This document shows positions 14,113 through 20,550 of a stretch of 20,550 nucleotides of DNA, piece after piece. The stretch's first letter is position 1. Each line of letters opens with the position of its first letter. The notes under the pieces were generated by a model. That model saw only the letters and a program-made list of their open reading frames with translations. It was not told where the DNA came from and did not search any database. Source of the DNA: Candidatus Omnitrophota bacterium (GTDB lineage: Bacteria; Omnitrophota; Koll11; Gygaellales; Profunditerraquicolaceae); NCBI GenBank assembly GCA_028719045.1, contig JAQULD010000013.1, positions 1 through 20,550 of the forward strand. Direction: 5' to 3'. The translations under genes and the position numbers were made by a program.

Positions 14113-15179
14113 AAAAAATAAAATCCCGGCCATATTATGCAGGTTTGATCCTGATAATGGGCGTTTTCTTTTGCTCTTTACCCGCTTACGCGGAAAACAG
14201 CTTTTGGGGAAGATCCATCGCCAGCCACCGCCGCGGCCCCGGGGATTATAATTTTGTTTTAGCCTATGATGGATTGGCCAGGATCTATAAAGTCCATGTC
14301 CCTGCGGGCTATGACAGGAATAATCCCCTGCCGGTAGTGATCGCTCTGCATGGCGGCGGGGGAAATGCCGCCGGCAGCATCGGGTTTTTTAAATTGAACG
14401 AAAAGGCGGATAAAGAGAATTTTATCGTGGTATATCCTGAAGGAACGGGCAAAAGAGTGATGGGGAAAGTGTTCGGAAGCTGGAATGCCGGGGGATGCTG
14501 CCCGCCGGCTTGCGTAAATAAAGTGGATGACGTCGGATTTATTTCAAAAGTAATTGATACGCTGGAGAAAGATTTTAAAGTTGATGCAAAAAGGATCCAT
14601 GCCGTAGGGTTTTCTAACGGCGCCCTTATGTGTTACAGGCTGGCCTGCGAGCTTTCTGACAAAATAGCCTCTATTGCCGTAGGCGGAGGCCAGGACTCTT
14701 TAAACGGCTGCCAGCCCAAAAGCTCGGTAGCTATCTTGCATTTCCACGGCACAAAAGATAAATGCGCTCCTTACGATGGAGGGACATGCGGCGGATGCTT
14801 CGCGGATTATCTTAACAACCTGGGGATCCCGGCAGATCGTTCCGCCTCGCTATGGCAGTGCAGGCCGGTACCGGAATATATTAATGAATGGAGAGTTATG
14901 GACGGCTGCTCTGCATCAGCAAAAGTCGTTTATCAGAAAGGCAGCGCAACCTGTATTTCTTACAGCCAGTGTAAAGACAATACCGAGGTAGTATTATGCA
15001 CTTTGGAAGGCAGCGGCCATACCTGGCCCGGAGGAAATTACGGCAATAAAATATGCGATAGCCGCCCGGATAGCCCCGCTTGCCGGGAATGGAAGAAAGA
15101 GATCGGAGAAATAAACAGGGATTTGTCTGCGAACGACATGCTGTGGGAATTTTTTAAAAACCATCCTAAGAAAGAGTAA
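14109..15179 (+). CDS. Secreted PHB-depolymerase/LpqC-like esterase
   Basis: Exported alpha/beta-hydrolase of the polyhydroxybutyrate depolymerase/feruloyl esterase family (COG3509 type), 356 residues. A signal peptide covers residues 1-28 with a likely cut after PAYA. The oxyanion-hole motif is ALHGGGGNA (79-87), the nucleophile S169 lies in GFSNG (167-171), and the catalytic His is in GSGHTWPGG near the C-terminus; the Asp is probably in the HGTKDKCAPYDGG region. Substrates of relatives include short polyesters and ester-linked sugars, so an acetyl, feruloyl or polyester target all remain possible. It is odd in having some 16 cysteines in the mature chain, including GGCCPPAC and TCGGC, suggesting several disulfides outside the cytoplasm. 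Its ATG overlaps the upstream stop. Confidence 0.9.
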   Translation: MKKIKSRPYYAGLILIMGVFFCSLPAYAENSFWGRSIASHRRGPGDYNFVLAYDGLARIYKVHVPAGYDRNNPLPVVIALHGGGGNAAGSIGFFKLNEKADKENFIVVYPEGTGKRVMGKVFGSWNAGGCCPPACVNKVDDVGFISKVIDTLEKDFKVDAKRIHAVGFSNGALMCYRLACELSDKIASIAVGGGQDSLNGCQPKSSVAILHFHGTKDKCAPYDGGTCGGCFADYLNNLGIPADRSASLWQCRPVPEYINEWRVMDGCSASAKVVYQKGSATCISYSQCKDNTEVVLCTLEGSGHTWPGGNYGNKICDSRPDSPACREWKKEIGEINRDLSANDMLWEFFKNHPKKE

Positions 15180-15188
15180 ATTAAACCA

Positions 15189-16010
15189 ATGAATGAAAAT
15201 CTTGAAGAAATAGAGTTCACTATTTTTGATACCGAAACTACGGGATTAGATCCCCGCTCGGGAGACAGGATCGTAGAGATAGCGGCGATCAGGATAAAGG
15301 GTGAGGAAAAAATAGCCGAATTCCAAAGTTTGGTGAATCCTCAAAAGGCCATTTCCGAAGGGGCTTTCCGGGTAAACGGCATTACCCAGGAAGATCTTAA
15401 CGGCGCGCCCAAACCGGAAGAGGTATTCCCGCGGTTTATGGAATTTATTACGGGGAGCTGTTTGTGTTCGTATAACGCGCCTTTTGATTTAGAGTTCCTT
15501 GAAAATGAATTAAAGCTTCTGGGTAAAGATTTGTCCGGTGATATCGCCGTACTTGATGTGCTTACGATGGCGAGAAAACTCTTGCCCGGACTTGAGCGTT
15601 ACGCCCTTTCATTTGTGTCAAAAAAGCTGGGCATAGAAACATTGCAGAAACACCGGGCATTTTCCGACGTCGAGATCACCCGGGAGGTGTTTAAAAAGCT
15701 GGGCGTCCGGTTGCATAATAAAGGCGTAACTAATTTTAACGGTTTCCTGACGCTTTTCGGGGTAGGCCCGCATTTCCTGGATAATGTGATCAATCAAAAG
15801 ATTACCCGGATCCAGGAAGCGATTGATTTAGGGGCAAAGCTTAAAATAAAATATTTTTCCACTTCCGGAGCAGACGTATCGGAACGCGAAGTTATACCGA
15901 AAGAGATAAGGAAAGACAGGTCCCGCAGTTATTTGGTCGGTTACTGTTGTTTGAAAGAAGAAGAGCGCACTTTTAGGATAGATGGCATACTACATCTTGA
16001 AATCGTATAA
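15189..16010 (+). CDS. DEDDh 3'-5' exonuclease with C-terminal WYL-like domain
   Basis: A 273-residue protein with two parts. Residues 8-172 are a DnaQ-like (Pol III epsilon-type) exonuclease with all catalytic residues: D14 and E16 in FDTETTGLD, D100 in NAPFDLEFL, H155 and D160 in HRAFSDVEIT. After a linker (about 173-205), residues 208-273 look like a short WYL domain: an IQEAIDLGAKLKIKYFS start, a VIPKEIRKDRSRSYLVGYC segment in which S-Y-L replaces W-Y-L, and a FRIDGILHLEI end. WYL domains bind ligands or nucleic acids and regulate attached modules. The role is probably DNA or RNA repair/processing rather than replication proofreading. No polymerase partner is nearby. The ribosome binding site is weak; it overlaps pabB by 29 bases. 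Confidence 0.86.
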   Translation: MNENLEEIEFTIFDTETTGLDPRSGDRIVEIAAIRIKGEEKIAEFQSLVNPQKAISEGAFRVNGITQEDLNGAPKPEEVFPRFMEFITGSCLCSYNAPFDLEFLENELKLLGKDLSGDIAVLDVLTMARKLLPGLERYALSFVSKKLGIETLQKHRAFSDVEITREVFKKLGVRLHNKGVTNFNGFLTLFGVGPHFLDNVINQKITRIQEAIDLGAKLKIKYFSTSGADVSEREVIPKEIRKDRSRSYLVGYCCLKEEERTFRIDGILHLEIV

Positions 16011-17346
16011 ATTGAAGTGTAAGCCCCATGAGCTTCTGCGCATCTTTAGCGAACGCAGCCGTTGTTTCTTTCTGGATAGCAGCCTTAATGCAAACGCCTT
16101 AGGCAGGTATTCATTCCTGGGCTTTGAGCCTTTTTACGTTCTTAGCGCCAGCGGCAAAGAGCCATTTCAAGAATTAAGGGAAACTCTCGCTGCATACAAA
16201 CTTTCCCTTGCCAAATGCGATATCCCTTTTCTCGGAGGAGCGGTCGGCTACCTGGCGTATGATCTAGGGCTGGTCCTGGAGAAAAAAACAGGTGGCTTAT
16301 CGAAACAAGGCTTAAACATACCGGATTATTTGTTCGGGTTTTACAATACGGTTGTCATTATAGATAACCTGAAAAGTATCCTCCATATATTTGCCTCGGG
16401 GTTCCCGGAGAAAAGGTCCCAGGCGGCTAAAGCGCTGTGCGAGGAAAACTTTAAAAAGACACGCGCTTTATTAACGGAATGCGGGAGTAACCGAAGCGCT
16501 GTGGTAAAGAGGCGCGGAAACACCCTCTCTCCGGAAATAAAATCAAATTTCAAAAAAGGGGAATACCTCGCGGCAGTCCTGAAAGCCAAAGAATATATAA
16601 AAAAGGGGGATATCTACCAGGTAAACCTTTCTCAGAGGCTGGAAACAAAGACCGATTTGAGCGCGGTCCAGATTTATGAGCGCTTGAGGCATATGAGCCC
16701 CGCGGATTTTGGCTGTTATTTTGACGGCCGGGAGTTCCAGATACTAAGTTCTTCCCCGGAAAGGTTTTTAAAAGTCGAAGGTGATTTGGTTACCACCCGC
16801 CCGATGAAAGGGACCAGGCCGCGCTGCGCGGACAAAAAAGAAGACCGTAAGCTTAAAAACGCCCTTTTGGAAAGTTCCAAAGACAAAGCTGAATTGATGA
16901 TGATCGTGGACCTCTTAAGGAATGATTTAGGCCGGGTTTGCGATTATGGCTCTATCAAGGTCGAGACTTTGAGGCAGTTGGAAACTTACAAAACAGTCTT
17001 CCAGACCACCGCTACCGTTACGGGCCGCCTGCACAAGACCAAGGACAGTATTGACCTGCTGCGCGCCTGTTTTCCCGGGGGGTCCATTACCGGCTGCCCC
17101 AAGATACGTTCAATGGAGATAATCGATGAACTTGAGCCGGTAAGGCGTTCGGTATACACAGGTGCCCTGGGTTACGTAAGTTTCTCCGGAAATATGGATT
17201 TCAATATACTCATCCGCACCATTTTAAAAAAAGAAGACGCGCTTTATTTTGGAGCGGGCGGCGGAATAGTGGCTGATTCCGTTCCGGAAGAAGAATATAA
17301 AGAGACGCTGGTCAAGGCCCAGGCAATGATACAGGCGTTAAAATGA
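15982..17346 (+). CDS. pabB: Aminodeoxychorismate synthase component I
   Basis: Chorismate-using enzyme making 4-amino-4-deoxychorismate, the first step from chorismate to p-aminobenzoate and folate; 454 residues, usual length. The N-terminal domain contains FFLDSSLNANALGRYSFLG and the C-terminal chorismate-binding domain starts near residue 190 (YLAAVLKAKEYIKKGDIYQV). The sequence TRPMKGTRPR has Lys at 276, the position of the covalent-intermediate lysine of PabB (PIKGT), whereas anthranilate synthase TrpE has Ala there. PGGSITGCPK (365-374) is likewise PabB-like. It starts within the exonuclease gene and is followed ten bases later by pabC. The glutamine amidotransferase (PabA/TrpG) is not in the window and may be shared from a trp operon. 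Confidence 0.93.
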   Translation: MAYYILKSYKLKCKPHELLRIFSERSRCFFLDSSLNANALGRYSFLGFEPFYVLSASGKEPFQELRETLAAYKLSLAKCDIPFLGGAVGYLAYDLGLVLEKKTGGLSKQGLNIPDYLFGFYNTVVIIDNLKSILHIFASGFPEKRSQAAKALCEENFKKTRALLTECGSNRSAVVKRRGNTLSPEIKSNFKKGEYLAAVLKAKEYIKKGDIYQVNLSQRLETKTDLSAVQIYERLRHMSPADFGCYFDGREFQILSSSPERFLKVEGDLVTTRPMKGTRPRCADKKEDRKLKNALLESSKDKAELMMIVDLLRNDLGRVCDYGSIKVETLRQLETYKTVFQTTATVTGRLHKTKDSIDLLRACFPGGSITGCPKIRSMEIIDELEPVRRSVYTGALGYVSFSGNMDFNILIRTILKKEDALYFGAGGGIVADSVPEEEYKETLVKAQAMIQALK

Positions 17347-17356
17347 AAAAGGGAAA

Positions 17357-18196
17357 ATGAAAGAAACGGCTTTTTTCGACGGTCAATACCTGCCTTTAGG
17401 CAAAGTAAAAATACCTGTTTTGGCGCCGGGATTTTTATACGGCTGGGGTTTATTTGAGACCATGCGTTGTTTTAACGGGAGGATAGCCTGCCTCAGGCAG
17501 CACTTGCTGAGGATCAGGCACGACGCCCCGAAGTTAAAAATGAAGCTGCCGTATTCCCCCGGAAAACTTGAAGAGATCATTATCCGGTTAGCCGGAATAA
17601 ACGGCTTCAGGGATGCATATATCAGGCTAAACCTTTACAAGTCCATAAAAGGGGCCTCTACTATTATAATCGTAAAAAATTATACGCCATGGCCCGTTCG
17701 AAAATACAGGCAGGGGTTCAGGGCTTGTATCTCGGAATACAGGCAGGACGAAAGGTCTTTTCTTGCGCGGCTTAAATCCGCTAACCGCGTTCTATATCAA
17801 CTGGCCTTGGGGAATGCGGGGAAAAAAAATTACGATGAAGCGGTGATCCTGAATAGCCGCGGTTTTATCGCGGAATGCTCGCGTTCGAACATCTTCCTGG
17901 TTAAAAATAAGAAAATTTTGACCCCTTCTTTAGCCTCCGGCTGCCTTAACGGGATCACGCGCAATGCAGTTCTTAGCCTGGCCGCAAAGATCGGTTTAAA
18001 GACAAAACAAAACCTGTTATCACCCAGCCACTTGCGAGAAGCGGATGAGGCGTTTCTGACTAATTCTTTAATTGGGATAATGCCTTTGGTGTCGATTGAA
18101 AATAAAAGGATAGGCGCGGGTAAGCCGGGCAGCCTTACCGTTTTGTTGATGCGGGAATACGACCGTTTGCTTAAAGGCGAAGGAGCCGGCGAATAA
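17357..18196 (+). CDS. pabC: Aminodeoxychorismate lyase (class IV aminotransferase fold)
   Basis: PLP enzyme expected to release pyruvate from aminodeoxychorismate to give p-aminobenzoate. The 279 residues have the class IV fold: FFDGQYLPLGKVKIPVLAPG then FLYGWGLFETMRCFNG at the N-terminus, the PLP lysine K140 in RLKSANRVLYQLAL, EAVILNSRGFIAECSRSNIF (cofactor-binding Glu), and LNGITRNAVLSLA with TNSLIGIMPL at the C-terminus. Branched-chain or D-amino-acid aminotransferases share the fold, so the function rests on the immediately upstream pabB. The ATG at 17357 follows an A-rich AAAAAGGG. After the gene, about 75 AT-rich bases lead to the next gene with no clear terminator. Confidence 0.87.
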   Translation: MKETAFFDGQYLPLGKVKIPVLAPGFLYGWGLFETMRCFNGRIACLRQHLLRIRHDAPKLKMKLPYSPGKLEEIIIRLAGINGFRDAYIRLNLYKSIKGASTIIIVKNYTPWPVRKYRQGFRACISEYRQDERSFLARLKSANRVLYQLALGNAGKKNYDEAVILNSRGFIAECSRSNIFLVKNKKILTPSLASGCLNGITRNAVLSLAAKIGLKTKQNLLSPSHLREADEAFLTNSLIGIMPLVSIENKRIGAGKPGSLTVLLMREYDRLLKGEGAGE

Positions 18197-18272
18197 AAGC
18201 GCTATGCATTTAAATGAAATAGATATAAAATGTATTGTTTATAATAAGCGGTGAAAGGAGAAATAGCCACAG

Positions 18273-20550
18273 ATGAATAATTATAAATTAAAAATCATAA
18301 AACAAGCGGCTTTTTACGCTTTGACATCCTGCGTTATGTTATCCGGATGCGGGCAGAGGACCGACCTGGATAAGGCCCGGGATTATTTCCGGCAGTCTCA
18401 GGAGTACTATCAGCGCGCGGTCAGCCAGTACAAAAATTTGGCCAGGGAAGGCAAGGGTTTGGAAACTGTGAGTTTTGAACTCGGCCGGCTTTATTACAAC
18501 CACGGGGAATTTAAACTGGCGGCTGAAGAATTCAGCAAGATCGCCTCGCCTGAGGCAAAGAAGTACCTGGCGATCTCTTATTATAAATTGGGCGATTTTA
18601 CCGACGCCTTAACGGCTTTTAACAGCCGGGAACTGGCGGATGGCGAATACCTCTATTATTTCGGGCTTACCTGTGAAAGGCTGAACCTCTATGACAAGGC
18701 CCTGGAGGTGTACGCCAAGATCAAGGATAAAGAATACGAGGGTTTGGCCGCAGAGCGCAGCAACATAATTGAAAAGCAGGTGTCCGCGTTAAACATAAAA
18801 GACGTAAGCCCCCAGGTATCCGGCATTATTGCAAATGCCCCGGAAGCAGAGCAGTACCCCCAGGCGGGAGCTCTGATCCTGTCTTGCGATGAAAACATAA
18901 AGATCACCCCGGAGAATACGCAGGTATCAGACCTGCATTACGTGGTCAAGATATTGAATGAACGGGGTAAAGAAAGTTTTTCCGAAACGCATATCGATTA
19001 CGACTCTACATACGAAAAGATCGATTTGGAATACGCCCGCACCATAAAACCGGACGGCTCGGTAGTGGAAGTCGGTTCAAGGCATATCCGCGATGTCTCT
19101 AAATACCTGAACTTTCCTCTGTACAGCAACGCCCGCGTATATATAATCTCTTTTCCCGAGATCACTGAGGGCGCCTGCATCGAATACAAGCTGAAGATCT
19201 ACCGCAGCCAGCTCATAAACAAGAAAGAATTCGTTTTAAATTACGAAGTGCAGTCTCAGGAGCCGGTCATATCGGCTAATTTCGGCATCCAAATGCCCAA
19301 AGGGCGGAAATTGTTCATCAAGAAATTAAACGAGCAATACAATAATTTCGGCGCAAAGCTTGATCCCAAGGTCGAGGAATATCCCGACCGCACGGAATAT
19401 AAATGGCAGTTTAAAGATATCCCGCAAATAATCCCGGAACCAAATATGTCCGCGGAAGTGGAAATCAATCCCACCATACTTCTTTCGACTTTCAACAGCT
19501 GGCAGGATATCTATGACTGGTGGTGGGCTTTGGCCAAGGATAAAATAAAGGCAAGCGGTGAGATTAAAGATAAAGTAAAGGAATTGATCAAAGACGCCCA
19601 GACCCCGGAACAAAAAACCAGGGCCATTTATAATTTTTGCGCCCAGAAGATAAGGTATGTGGCGGTTGAATACGGCCAGGCCGGCTACGAACCCCATAAG
19701 GCGGAAGAAATATACAGGAACAAGTACGGGGACTGTAAAGACCAGGCGATACTTTTGGTGACGATGCTTAAAGAAGCCGGTATTACCGCCTGGCCCGTGC
19801 TTATCCCGACAAAAGAGGATTATAACCTGAACGAGGATTTTCCTGCCATGCTTTTTAACCATTGTATCGCGGCGGCGAGCGTTCAGGATAAGACCATATT
19901 TCTTGATGCCACGGCCGAGACCTGTTCCTTCGGGGACCTGCCTGCGGATGACGAGGCAAGGCAGGTATTATTATGCCGCCCGGAAGGCTACAAAATTGAA
20001 AAAACGCCTCTTTATGGGGCGGAGCACAACCGGGTCAGGCAGCAGCTTAACATGAAAGTAAACGCTGACGAAAGCATAAACGTGGAAAAAAGCATCCTGG
20101 TAAGCGGAATGTATGACCAGGCGCAGAGATACTGGTTCCTCTATACCCCTCCTGAGATCATCAGGCAGCAATTGGAAGAAAAGATACAGGATGTTTCTAT
20201 CGGCGCAAAACTGGACAAGTACACCATCAAGAATCTCGATAATCTTAATGAGCCCGTTGTTTTAAGTTATGTATTCGGCGGGACCGAATATTTTACGGAC
20301 GCCGGAAAACTGAGGATCATGCCGCAGCTTTCGGGGCTTGATACTTCCCTGGTAGCCAAGAACGCGCGTAAATACCCCATTGACTTCGGGGTGCTGGACC
20401 TGAAAGAGACCGCGTTTGAAATAGAACTGCCGCCGGGTTTTAGCGTAAAATACATTCCCGAAGGGATAAACGAAGACAGCCCCTGGCTTAAGTTCAGTTC
20501 GGAATATAAATACAATGACAAAAAAATATATTTCCGCCAGACCATCGAAC
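18273..20550 (+). CDS. TPR / DUF3857 / transglutaminase-like lipoprotein (3' end outside window)
   Basis: The open frame runs from ATG 18273 off the window end: 759 full codons without a stop. An AAAGGAG lies 12 bases before the ATG, and a TATAAT-like box at 18240-18245 could be a promoter, though its -35 is poor. Residues 1-26 are a lipoprotein signal ending in lipobox LSGC (C26), so it is membrane-anchored in the envelope. Residues about 35-170 form TPR-like helical repeats (ELGRLYYNHGEFKLAAEEF; YLAISYYKLGDFTDALTAF). About 205-400 is a DUF3857 domain. About 405-550 is a transglutaminase-like domain with a full Cys-His-Asp triad: C488 (YGDCKDQA), H530 (FNHCIAA), D545 (FLDATAE). A further beta-rich region follows. 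It is likely an envelope cysteine protease or transamidase; substrate unknown. Confidence 0.88.
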   Translation, partial: MNNYKLKIIKQAAFYALTSCVMLSGCGQRTDLDKARDYFRQSQEYYQRAVSQYKNLAREGKGLETVSFELGRLYYNHGEFKLAAEEFSKIASPEAKKYLAISYYKLGDFTDALTAFNSRELADGEYLYYFGLTCERLNLYDKALEVYAKIKDKEYEGLAAERSNIIEKQVSALNIKDVSPQVSGIIANAPEAEQYPQAGALILSCDENIKITPENTQVSDLHYVVKILNERGKESFSETHIDYDSTYEKIDLEYARTIKPDGSVVEVGSRHIRDVSKYLNFPLYSNARVYIISFPEITEGACIEYKLKIYRSQLINKKEFVLNYEVQSQEPVISANFGIQMPKGRKLFIKKLNEQYNNFGAKLDPKVEEYPDRTEYKWQFKDIPQIIPEPNMSAEVEINPTILLSTFNSWQDIYDWWWALAKDKIKASGEIKDKVKELIKDAQTPEQKTRAIYNFCAQKIRYVAVEYGQAGYEPHKAEEIYRNKYGDCKDQAILLVTMLKEAGITAWPVLIPTKEDYNLNEDFPAMLFNHCIAAASVQDKTIFLDATAETCSFGDLPADDEARQVLLCRPEGYKIEKTPLYGAEHNRVRQQLNMKVNADESINVEKSILVSGMYDQAQRYWFLYTPPEIIRQQLEEKIQDVSIGAKLDKYTIKNLDNLNEPVVLSYVFGGTEYFTDAGKLRIMPQLSGLDTSLVAKNARKYPIDFGVLDLKETAFEIELPPGFSVKYIPEGINEDSPWLKFSSEYKYNDKKIYFRQTIE

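Noticed and set aside
15982..17346. Anthranilate synthase TrpE as identity of the chorismate enzyme
   Set aside because: PMKGT has Lys where TrpE has Ala, and pabC follows directly, so PabB is the better call.
18224..18245. TATAAA/TATAAT boxes before the transglutaminase lipoprotein gene
   Set aside because: The -10-like boxes are good, but no acceptable -35 lies 16-18 bases upstream, so I did not list a promoter feature.
19326..19862. A 178-codon minus-strand open frame
   Set aside because: It lies opposite the DUF3857/transglutaminase gene, whose frame is continuous with an intact catalytic triad; the antisense product has no recognisable features.
1..20550. CRISPR arrays, insertion sequences, phage genes or defence islands
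   Set aside because: No spaced direct repeats, transposase or integrase motifs or terminal repeats were seen; the window reads as ordinary chromosomal operons.

Overview
All genes supported in this window lie on the + strand, packed into overlapping or nearly abutting operons. The gene set is that of a diderm (outer-membrane) bacterium of moderate GC: TolC-type outer-membrane channel, HlyD-type adaptor, signal peptides and a lipobox lipoprotein, together with a V/A-type rotary ATPase. A V-type ATPase in D-I-K order, a free-standing MetRS-beta-like tRNA-binding protein and DUF502, DUF2156 and DUF3857 proteins would suit Omnitrophota or another PVC-like/candidate phylum. That assignment is an inference and rests on no marker gene.

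Layout. (1) 1-2944: end of a V-type ATPase operon, subunits D (5' end cut off), I and K. The I-K gap can be folded as a three-stem RNA directly upstream of the K ribosome binding site. K keeps most polar residues known to bind Na+ in the Enterococcus hirae ring. (2) 2945-3560: tRNA-Val(TAC), a small five-Cys conserved-type protein and tRNA-Asp(GTC); each tRNA has a good sigma70-like promoter with a 17-base spacer, and a clear intrinsic terminator closes the block. (3) 3569-10282: a complete tripartite ABC-2 efflux operon: TetR repressor with a perfect palindrome over its own promoter, TolC-like channel, HlyD/YbhG-like adaptor, two ATPases and two permeases. It corresponds to E. coli YbhGFSR, with the double ATPase YbhF split into two genes, plus its own TolC. 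(4) 10283-12389: a DUF488 protein, an MscS-type mechanosensitive channel and a DUF502 membrane protein. (5) 12417-15179: MetRS-beta-like tRNA-binding protein, YkgJ-type cysteine-cluster protein, DUF2156 acyltransferase-like protein and a secreted cysteine-rich PHB-depolymerase-like esterase, nearly without gaps. (6) 15189-18196: a DEDDh exonuclease with a WYL-like C-terminus, then pabB and pabC for p-aminobenzoate (folate) synthesis. (7) 18273-end: a large lipoprotein with TPR-like repeats, DUF3857 and a transglutaminase-like domain, cut by the window end.

There is no gene-free stretch above 300 bases, and I saw no CRISPR array, insertion sequence, phage gene or rRNA. The parts most worth a second look are the putative structured RNA before ntpK, the exonuclease-WYL fusion, the split and asymmetric YbhF-like ATPase pair, and the tRNA-Val/small-protein transcript.
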